A DNA stretch of 16,646 nt from Candidatus Aminicenantota bacterium (GTDB lineage: Bacteria > Acidobacteriota > Aminicenantia > UBA2199), in contig CP070627.1 in the NCBI GenBank assembly GCA_020355945.1, forward strand, positions 8,100,951 to 8,117,596, in the 5' to 3' direction. Positions 5,831 to 11,430 of the stretch are shown piece after piece. The notes below the pieces were generated by a model, which made no database searches, was not told the origin of the DNA, and was given only the letters and a program-made list of their open reading frames with translations. Position 1 is the first letter of the stretch. Each line of letters begins with the position of its first letter. The translations under genes and the position numbers were made by a program.

Positions 5831-6450
5831 AATTCGCTGCAGCTAAAATTAGAAAGAATTGAAAGGGAATTTTTTTACTTGACAAAGCGGCAAGACAACA
5901 TTTTTAGAAGAACTTTTCATGACGGTGCGATATGCAAAACACCAGACCATCAGGAAGAGGATAAAAAAGTTACCAGTTTCATTATCGGTATCGGGTACCG
6001 GGAGGGCTGATAGGGTTCCCAACCCCGAAGTCGAGGTCTTTTATCTCAATCACGGGATTCGGAATCCCTACACCGCGGTTTTTTACCCCAATCATGGGGT
6101 TTGGAACCCCAATACTAAGGTTATTTACCCCAATGTTGAGGTCCTGAGTCGCAATACTGCGATTATTTTTTCCAACATTGGGGTTCGGAACCGCATTATT
6201 GAGGTATTTTACCACTGGTACTAGAGGTTTTATACCCCAATAATGCGAGTTTTTACCCCGGGGCCGAGGTTTTCTACCCCGGTGTCGCGGTTCCGGATCG
6301 CAATTTTTCGGTTTTTTTATCCAATTTTTCGGTTCCAAACCCCATCACTGCGTCTTTTTTTTCTAATACCGGGGTTCGGAACCGCAGTGCCGGGATTTTT
6401 ACCCCATCGCCGGGGTACTGAACCCCAACACTGCGGTTTTTACCTCAAAA
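5616..6450. other. 835-bp gap: operator-like duplication then 21-bp array
   Basis: No gene is supported. From 5616 to 5830 lies the 39-bp duplication. From 5831 to 6005 there is AT-rich DNA with a lone TTGACA (5879-5884) lacking a good -10 box. The 21-bp array fills 6006-6447. Open frames crossing the array on both strands follow from the repeat period being a multiple of three. Confidence 0.5.
6006..6447. repeat. 21-bp alternating tandem repeat array, about 21 units
   Basis: The sequence divides into 21-bp units starting at 6006, 6027, 6048, 6069, 6090 and so on to 6427-6447. Two are off-length: 6216-6238 has 23 bp and 6386-6405 has 20 bp. Units start AAT-like, continue with TGCGGTT, and end ACCCC. 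Two flavours alternate: one centred on GGTTCGGAACCCC (near-palindromic) and one on GGTTTTTTACCCC (T-rich), giving a 42-bp higher-order period. Alternation holds from 6006 to 6215, is disturbed by consecutive T-rich units at 6195-6280, then resumes to the end. Units are diverged, so this is an old array. It ends 3 nt before the stop codon of the minus-strand gene at 6451-6939. Confidence 0.85.
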
Positions 6451-6939
6451 TTAACTTTCTTCCTTTTTCTCTTGTTCTTTGGATGAGGAAGATGAGGACC
6501 TTTCAAACGTTTTTCCTAATTCCCTGGCAATGATATCTACACCCGGGATACCCGCTTTTGCCGCGCCTTTTACCGAGTTGTAAAACACCCGCGCCGCATG
6601 ATAGGCTTCGGCTCCGGAGGCAAAACACGTATCATTAACTTTTTCCCATAACGGCTCCAGCACTTCCAGTATTTCATAAAGCTGCTTGGTTACTTCCAGG
6701 TCCTTTTGCTGTTCATCCACATTCATGTACGGTGGAACAAAATTCGGATGCTTCTTTGCATATCCCAGGGCACTCTCTACAAACTTCAACGACTTTCTTC
6801 CCATATTAGGGATGGTTTTTCTCTCTCCCGGGCTCAGGTTGACAATGAAAGGAAGCAGGGATTCAATCTCCTTTAGTTTTTGGAGCACCTGGCTCTTGTC
6901 TTCATCACTTAATTGGGCACTTATATTCTTATATGCCAT
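6451..6939 (-). CDS. Uncharacterised conserved protein next to the 21-bp array
   Basis: This 162-residue, mostly helical soluble protein has no signal peptide or membrane segment. The pattern NLSPGERKTIPNMGRKSLKF, PNFVPPYMNV, DTCFASGAEAYHAARVFYNS, VKGAAKAGIPGVDIIARELG matches a hypothetical family I remember from Bacteroidota and other environmental bacteria (LSP-ER--P-MG-K, FVPP, GSEAY-AA--FY--VK-AAK). No function is known to me. The C-terminus is a low-complexity Ser then Glu/Lys tail (SSSSSSKEQEKKEES). The start is firm: AAGGAGGA lies at 6946-6953 and a TTGACA-N17-TACAAT promoter at 7004-7032. The coding strand reads straight into the 21-bp array, which would form its 3' untranslated region. 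Confidence 0.8.
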   Translation of the reverse strand: MAYKNISAQLSDEDKSQVLQKLKEIESLLPFIVNLSPGERKTIPNMGRKSLKFVESALGYAKKHPNFVPPYMNVDEQQKDLEVTKQLYEILEVLEPLWEKVNDTCFASGAEAYHAARVFYNSVKGAAKAGIPGVDIIARELGKTFERSSSSSSKEQEKKEES

Positions 6940-6954
6940 TTTTTATCCTCCTTG

Positions 6955-7209
6955 ATTATCTAATTTTTACATTTTTACCGGCCGATAAAAAATTTAAGTT
7001 TCTATTGTATAAAGGTGAAGGCAAGATGTCAAATTAAATTTTTTATAATGCTGCGCCGTTGTCCTGGAAATGCTTTTATATCAGGTTTCTCATTTTAAGG
7101 ATGTTAAATCTTTATATATCCGGGGGGCTATTCCTCTTGCAGTTCTTGAATTTATTAAAAATGATTAACTGTTTTTCATTATATATACAGGAAGAAGGGG
7201 GAGATAAAA
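6955..7209. other. Intergenic region holding the 6451-6939 gene's promoter
   Basis: Apart from the promoter at 7004-7032, nothing is recognised. There is no convincing intrinsic terminator for the AraC-type gene upstream of it on the minus strand. Confidence 0.4.
7004..7032 (-). promoter_or_regulatory. Sigma-70 promoter of the conserved hypothetical gene
   Basis: On the minus strand, TTGACA (7032-7027), a 17-nt spacer and TACAAT (7009-7004). Transcription is expected near 6997, giving a leader of about 58 nt. Confidence 0.75.
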
Positions 7210-7554
7210 TTAAGAATCACGAAATTTCTTAGGAGAGTAATTGCAGAACTTTTTGAACACCTTGATGAAGTAGCTAGAGCTGCTGTAGTCGATGATCTCT
7301 GCTAGTTCTTTAATAGATAGGTTTGGGTTCTCTAATAACAGTATAATGCTTTTTATGATTCGTTGTTGAAACAAGTACTTTTGGAGTGTTTTACCTATTT
7401 CCCGCTTGAAGGCGCGGGAGAGATTTGGCACACTGACTCCCAATTTCCGGGCAATCCAGCCAACAGTCAAATATTTAAAGTCTTCAGGCTTACTTATAAC
7501 GATCATCAATGCCGCTTCCATAGCCAATTTTTTTTGCTTTGTCTCTTTTTTCAT
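7210..7554 (-). CDS. Stand-alone AraC-family DNA-binding domain protein
   Basis: The 114 residues consist almost entirely of an AraC/XylS double helix-turn-helix. The first HTH is LTVGWIARKLGVSVPNLSRA followed by FKREIG. The linker helix is QRIIKSIILLLENPNLSIKE, and the second HTH is LAEIIDYSSSSYFIKVFKKF. It ends in the family-typical YSPKKFRDS. There is no N-terminal sensor domain, so ligand control is not expected; short forms like this include MarA/SoxS-type regulators and truncated relics. The start is supported by AAGGA at 7561-7565 on the minus strand, six bases ahead, and by a promoter at 7580-7608. Targets are unknown. Confidence 0.85.
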   Translation of the reverse strand: MKKETKQKKLAMEAALMIVISKPEDFKYLTVGWIARKLGVSVPNLSRAFKREIGKTLQKYLFQQRIIKSIILLLENPNLSIKELAEIIDYSSSSYFIKVFKKFCNYSPKKFRDS

Positions 7555-7579
7555 TGATTTTCCTTATTAATTTTTTAAA

Positions 7580-7608
7580 TATATACCACAAAAAATAATA
7601 AAGATCAA
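7580..7608 (-). promoter_or_regulatory. Candidate promoter of the AraC-type gene
   Basis: On the minus strand, TTGATC (7608-7603), a 17-nt spacer and TATATA (7585-7580), about 25 nt ahead of the start codon. Confidence 0.5.
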
Positions 7609-7640
7609 GAAGAAAATCGATATTACAGGAATTCTTATTT

Positions 7641-7674
7641 TAGCCGCGAAGGTACACAAAGGGGCACAAAGAAA
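7641..7674 (+). repeat. Dispersed intergenic repeat, copy 2
   Basis: TAGCCGCGAAGGTACACAAA followed by GGGGCACAAAGAAA. It pairs with the inverted copy at 8117-8150, so the two bracket the MITE-like element and form a long-range inverted repeat about 510 bp across. Confidence 0.7.
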
Positions 7675-7748
7675 AAACTTTGCCTGGCACGAATACCACT
7701 AAGATAAGGCTAAATGTGCATATGAAAGTCATTTTGGTGCCGAAGCAT

Positions 7749-7940
7749 ACACACCCCGCCCTACGGGCACCCCTCTCAAGAGGGGAGACACACCCCGCCA
7801 CCTTCATCTATACGATGAAGGAGTCCCCCCTCTCGAGAGGGGATTTCCGGAAAGCACTCAGTGCTTGGTGCTCAAGACGCAGTATTGAGTCCTTAAATTC
7901 CCCTCTTGAGAGGGGTGGCCGCGAAGCGGACGGGGTGTGT
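7749..7940. mobile_element. 192-bp MITE-like element with three CCCCTCTNNAGAGGGG palindromes
   Basis: The ends are imperfect terminal inverted repeats. ACACACCCCG plus a short variable part plus CCCCTCTCAAGAGGGG (7749-7785) faces its reverse complement at 7900-7940. Three 16-bp palindromes with CCCCTCT/AGAGGGG arms lie at 7770-7785, 7827-7842 and 7900-7915. Between them are a CTTCATC/GATGAAG hairpin (7802-7820), an AAGCACT/AGTGCTT hairpin (7852-7866) and a second ACACACCCCGCC (7788-7799). It encodes no transposase, so it would be non-autonomous. No clear target-site duplication was identified. Confidence 0.65.
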
Positions 7941-8116
7941 CTAATTAAATTGCTAAAAATCATATATTAATAAGTGTTTAGCCTTATCATAGACCGGACA
8001 AGCCGGAACCAAAAAGAAATGTTCTTCCAGAAAATAGCAGAATTTCACGGGTTAATAATTAGTGGCATTCTTGCTTGGCACCAAAATATCATGTTGATCA
8101 GCGTTCATCTGCGGTC

Positions 8117-8150
8117 TTTCTTTGTATCCCTTTGTGTAACTTTGTGGCTA
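8117..8150 (-). repeat. Dispersed intergenic repeat, copy 3
   Basis: The minus strand reads TAGCCACAAAGTTACACAAA then GGGATACAAAGAAA, closely related to 7641-7674 in opposite orientation. This sequence type is widespread in intergenic regions of many bacteria (recollection). Confidence 0.7.
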
Positions 8151-8219
8151 AAACTAGACGAAGGATTTAGGCCCCTACTTGTCTTACTTTTTTATAAAAA
8201 ATATGGTATGATTAAACAG

Positions 8220-9224
8220 ATGGAAAAGAAACGAAAAAAACAACCTGGCCCGGCGAATATTTATAGGGAGGAATCTCGGTTTCTTGAAGAGCTGGAAATT
8301 GACGAAAATTACAAGAAACTTAAAAAGAACGAGTTACTGGATAAATTTTTTTCCCTGGTAAAAGAGTATAAAAAATTACTTAAACATGCCACTAAAATCA
8401 CCCGTATCGGAGATTCCACCCAGAGGAGACTGCTGCTGGCGAATGAAAAGATCGAGAAACAAAATAAGGAATTGGCAGACTCTCGTAAAGCATTATTAGA
8501 GGAACTTTCCCATGCCGCTGAATATGTGAAATCCCTGATTCCAGCGCCGCTGACCCGGGGTCCTATTTTAACCGAATGGTGTTTTGTTCCTTCAGTACAA
8601 CTGGGGGGTGATTCGTTGGGCTACCATTGGCTCGATAAAGAACACTTTGCCATGTATCTCCTGGATGTGTGCAGCCATGGGGTGAGACCAGCTTTGCTTT
8701 CAGTATCGGTGATCAATGTGCTGCGTTCACAAAATCTTTTAGATACGGATTTTAAAAAACCGGGTGAGGTTCTTACCGGCTTAAACCAGGTTTTTCAAAT
8801 GAAAAAGCATCACAATCTTTTCTTTTCTATTTGGTATGGTGTGTATAATTCAATGAATCGGCAGTTAACCTTTGCCAGTGCCGGTCATCCACCGGCTCTG
8901 CTTTTAAATGGTACGAATAACAAAGCCATTGAGCTGAGAACCCCTAACCTTTTTATCGGTGGCATGTCGGAAACATCATACAGAAGCGAAAGTATATTCA
9001 TGGAAAAGCCGGCAGTGCTTTATATTTTTTCTGATGGTGCGTTCGAGGTGGATGGATCTAAAGAAGACACGATATGGGATTTGAAAGAATTGAAAAAATT
9101 CCTGGAGCGCTGGTCTAAAGAAAATAACCGCGAACTGGAACAATTACATGCTTTTCTTCGAAAAATACACGGGAGCAGTGTCCTGGAAGATGATTTCTCA
9201 ATCTTGAAAGTTATATTCAAATAA
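8220..9224 (+). CDS. SpoIIE/RsbU-type PP2C serine phosphatase with N-terminal coiled coil
   Basis: The protein has 334 residues from ATG 8220; ATG 8208 (338 residues) is an alternative. Neither has a Shine-Dalgarno sequence, and TATGAT at 8207-8212 would start transcription at about 8220, so leaderless translation is possible, though no good -35 box is seen. Residues 30-100 are a charged coiled coil (NEKIEKQNKELADSRKALLE). The phosphatase domain is complete: EYVKSLIPAPL, QLGGDSLGYHWL (near 128), DVCSHGVRPALLS (near 150), ASAGHPPALLL, SDGAFEV (near 271) and EDDFSILKV (near 324), covering the expected metal-binding acidic positions. Such proteins dephosphorylate anti-anti-sigma (STAS) proteins in partner-switching pathways. 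No STAS or kinase gene is adjacent, so its partner is unknown. Confidence 0.85.
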   Translation: MEKKRKKQPGPANIYREESRFLEELEIDENYKKLKKNELLDKFFSLVKEYKKLLKHATKITRIGDSTQRRLLLANEKIEKQNKELADSRKALLEELSHAAEYVKSLIPAPLTRGPILTEWCFVPSVQLGGDSLGYHWLDKEHFAMYLLDVCSHGVRPALLSVSVINVLRSQNLLDTDFKKPGEVLTGLNQVFQMKKHHNLFFSIWYGVYNSMNRQLTFASAGHPPALLLNGTNNKAIELRTPNLFIGGMSETSYRSESIFMEKPAVLYIFSDGAFEVDGSKEDTIWDLKELKKFLERWSKENNRELEQLHAFLRKIHGSSVLEDDFSILKVIFK

Positions 9225-9275
9225 AACAATGCCTCCGGTCCCCTGGCACGGGCTGTAAAAGGCCATCATTGGGAA

Positions 9276-10619
9276 TTAAAATTTTGAGATTACTTTAAAA
9301 TAGACCAGGCTGGATATGCCCCAATTCCCAAGGGTAGTGGTTTCCGGGCCCTTGATCCGGAATCCCCCTGCTTCCAGTTCAATGTTATTTCCCAGGGTGT
9401 AAGTAAGCGAACCGGCTGCGAACCAGGCAGAATGATCTTTAAAATCTTCAAAATTTTCCGCATCTCCCAACTTATCAAATTCAAACCCTACCGTTAATAA
9501 CGCCTTTATCTTATCGGCATTGAATTTCTTTTCTATGGTCAGGGCAAGGTAATCATTAATGCCATTACCATTTCTATCTTTCATTTCCGTAAGGAAACCA
9601 TGAGAAAGTTCGAGATTTATATATGGGCCGTTATTACGAAACTGGTAATCCAACCCGAGGCTGCCGGTAAGAAACCATTTATTGGTAATTAATGACTGAC
9701 GAGCGATTTCCAGGTTTTCTAAATAGATCAATGTATCCATGCCGGGATTTTTCCTGGCTGCCAATTCTCCCCAGACTCCCAGCCCCAATAACTCTCCGGC
9801 AGCTCCCATACCCAGGATGGTTTCACGTTTCGTGGTGTACGTGATGCTGCCGGTGGTATTCATGGGGGATACCCGGATTTCTGTGGGCAGCAGCATGGGG
9901 TTGAACCGGGAAACCGCCAGCAGGGTGAGATCAAATTTTCCCAGTTTGGTGGAAAATTTGGTTCCATATGCCAGATGCCTGGCCTGGGGTAGAGGGAGGT
10001 TAAAGGCATCATCAAATTGAATGCCGGGAAAGTTGTTGCTCAATTCATCCTTATAGGGTTGATAGAGGTCTTTTGCAAAGGGGCCGCGCAGGATTTCAAT
10101 ACCGGGGCCGGCAAACATCATCCATGAGGTGTCAAAGCCAATGTTCCAATTGAGCCGTAACAAAAAAACACTGAGACGCTCGTCAAATACCAATTCATCA
10201 ATAAAATCCGGGGGATTGACCACATCCAGGTGGCGAAAGAAATCGGATTTGCCGATATTGATGCGCTGCTTGCCAATGCGCAGTTCCAGGTTCCTGCCCG
10301 GAAAATCATACAGGTCCAGGTAAGCGTCTTTGAGTTCCGGTTCCAGCCTATCTTTTTCTGTGGCCGCACTCTCCTGGCCCATAAAATTGGTATAATAATT
10401 TAACCGCACCCTGCCGCTGAATGCGGCTTTTACTCCAAAGGCATGATCAATTTTGGCTTCCAGGAGGGTTCGGCAAAAATCCAGTTTTCCTTTGTCCAGG
10501 CTGTAACGCAGATCGGTTTGAAACAAAAATGAAATGTCCGTACCATAAAGCCCATTAAAAAGCAAACCATTGAGCAAAAGAAAAATACCGACGAATATAC
10601 CGAAGCACTTCTTCCTCAT
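9276..10619 (-). CDS. DUF1302-like outer-membrane beta-barrel protein
   Basis: This 447-residue protein has a signal peptide (MRKKCFGIFVGIFLLLNGLL, cleavage near 26) followed by alternating amphipathic strands. Its last residue is Phe (VISKF), as expected for BAM-assembled barrels. The stretch around 105-140, LRIGKQRINIGKSDFFRHLD then VVNPPDFIDE, resembles the GRQ-WG-TD-x-LDVxNP signature of DUF1302 or alginate-export-like barrels. The ATG lies one base after the stop of the LolA-like gene, with GGAGA inside that gene's end, so the two are co-translated. MMPL, LolA-like and DUF1302-type genes recur together in Proteobacteria and myxobacteria (recollection) and probably form a cargo route to or across the outer membrane. 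The exact family is less certain than the barrel assignment. Confidence 0.75.
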   Translation of the reverse strand: MRKKCFGIFVGIFLLLNGLLFNGLYGTDISFLFQTDLRYSLDKGKLDFCRTLLEAKIDHAFGVKAAFSGRVRLNYYTNFMGQESAATEKDRLEPELKDAYLDLYDFPGRNLELRIGKQRINIGKSDFFRHLDVVNPPDFIDELVFDERLSVFLLRLNWNIGFDTSWMMFAGPGIEILRGPFAKDLYQPYKDELSNNFPGIQFDDAFNLPLPQARHLAYGTKFSTKLGKFDLTLLAVSRFNPMLLPTEIRVSPMNTTGSITYTTKRETILGMGAAGELLGLGVWGELAARKNPGMDTLIYLENLEIARQSLITNKWFLTGSLGLDYQFRNNGPYINLELSHGFLTEMKDRNGNGINDYLALTIEKKFNADKIKALLTVGFEFDKLGDAENFEDFKDHSAWFAAGSLTYTLGNNIELEAGGFRIKGPETTTLGNWGISSLVYFKVISKF

Positions 10620-10620
10620 T

Positions 10621-11391
10621 TCATTCTCCGAAAAAGGGGTATGTGGCTTTCCATGTTTCCAGGCTGCGGGACAGACCGTTGGTGCTGAAAAAAACTTTCT
10701 TCAGTTGGGGTACATATTTTATTCGCTTCATTTTGATGGTGGTGACACTTTCGCTGAGCAAATTTTTCATTTCATAATACATCGGGGTTAAAATACCGGA
10801 AATGGTTTGGATTTCTTTTATAATAAACTGTTTAAACTTTTCTCCCTCTTTGTTAAAGTAGAGGATTTTTTCCGGTACGAAATTATCTTTTCGTACCTGG
10901 ACCAGGAGTTTTTGATAGGGGGTTTGGTCCTTTTTGGGGATGAGTTCCAGTTGGTAATGGGTATCATTGGTTTCCAGGAGTTTGCACTGATAGGTCCGGG
11001 AGTATTTGGTGTTAGCCATATCGTCGTAGGAGAAGTCGGACCCGGCGACTCCGCTGTGTTTGGCGTGGCTGGCCAGTCGTCGGGTCCTGCCTGAGGAGCG
11101 GAAATACACCCAGATTTCATCGCCGTCATCGAGGGAGAGCATGGTTAATCCTTTGACTAAGCCGGAGGCGAATTTAGACACCATCCGGTTGCCCATTGCC
11201 ATTCCCCACATTAAGAATTCCCGTTGGGAGCCACTGGTGGTGGTAATGGTCATGGTGCTTACAGAAAGACTGGTTCGGATTTTCATGATTTCATCTGCTT
11301 TTTCCATGATTTCAACGGCATTTAATCCGAACACATGGCCTGAAACCAGGAGCAAACCAATAAGAAAAGCCCGGATTCGTTTCATTTTCAT
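10621..11391 (-). CDS. LolA-like outer-membrane lipoprotein-sorting protein
   Basis: The 256-residue protein begins with a signal peptide (MKMKRIRAFLIGLLLVSGHV, cleavage about 22-25). The mature part contains NAVEIMEKADEIMKIRTSLS, DEIWVYFRSSGRTRRLASHA, and GVAGSDFSYDDMANTKY. These are hallmarks of the periplasmic LolA_like family (PF17131) that accompanies RND/MMPL transporters: an unclosed beta-barrel that binds lipids or lipoproteins. The region LELIPKKDQTPYQKLLVQVR fits the C-terminal half. AAGGAG precedes the ATG at 11391. It sits 39 bp after the MMPL gene and 1 bp before the outer-membrane barrel gene, so it most likely shuttles cargo between these two. Confidence 0.85.
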   Translation of the reverse strand: MKMKRIRAFLIGLLLVSGHVFGLNAVEIMEKADEIMKIRTSLSVSTMTITTTSGSQREFLMWGMAMGNRMVSKFASGLVKGLTMLSLDDGDEIWVYFRSSGRTRRLASHAKHSGVAGSDFSYDDMANTKYSRTYQCKLLETNDTHYQLELIPKKDQTPYQKLLVQVRKDNFVPEKILYFNKEGEKFKQFIIKEIQTISGILTPMYYEMKNLLSESVTTIKMKRIKYVPQLKKVFFSTNGLSRSLETWKATYPFFGE

Positions 11392-11430
11392 GATGATTCT
11401 CCTTGTTATCTTGTATTCATTTTTGCCGGC

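Larger units (their letters stand above)
7555..8207. other. 653-bp gap dense in dispersed repeats
   Basis: No gene is supported. The gap holds the AraC-type promoter (7580-7608), a dispersed repeat (7641-7674), a MITE-like element (7749-7940), a fragment shared with the 3918 region (7997-8015) and an inverted copy of the dispersed repeat (8117-8150). The frames open here are repeat-derived. Confidence 0.55.

Noticed and set aside
5879..5907. TTGACA at 5879 as a promoter for a gene at 5919
   Set aside because: The hexamer 17 nt downstream (TTTTAG) is a poor -10 box and the frame that follows is repeat-derived.
5919..6338. Plus-strand (5919-6224) and minus-strand (5982-6338) frames across the 21-bp array with heptapeptide periodicity (e.g. 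IGVPNPM IGVKNRG)
   Set aside because: Both strands are open because 21 is a multiple of three. Neither has a convincing start signal and both break at the 23-bp unit, so a coding role is kept only as a possibility in the array finding.
6006..6447. CRISPR array
   Set aside because: Units abut without unique spacers, period is 21 bp, repeats are diverged throughout, and no cas gene is present.
7680..7970. 96-codon frame in the repeat-filled gap
   Set aside because: It spans the MITE-like element and has no Shine-Dalgarno sequence or recognisable domain.
9225..9275. Bidirectional terminator between the convergent SpoIIE and barrel genes
   Set aside because: Only a weak CAATG/CATTG pairing is seen, without a strong GC stem and U-tract.
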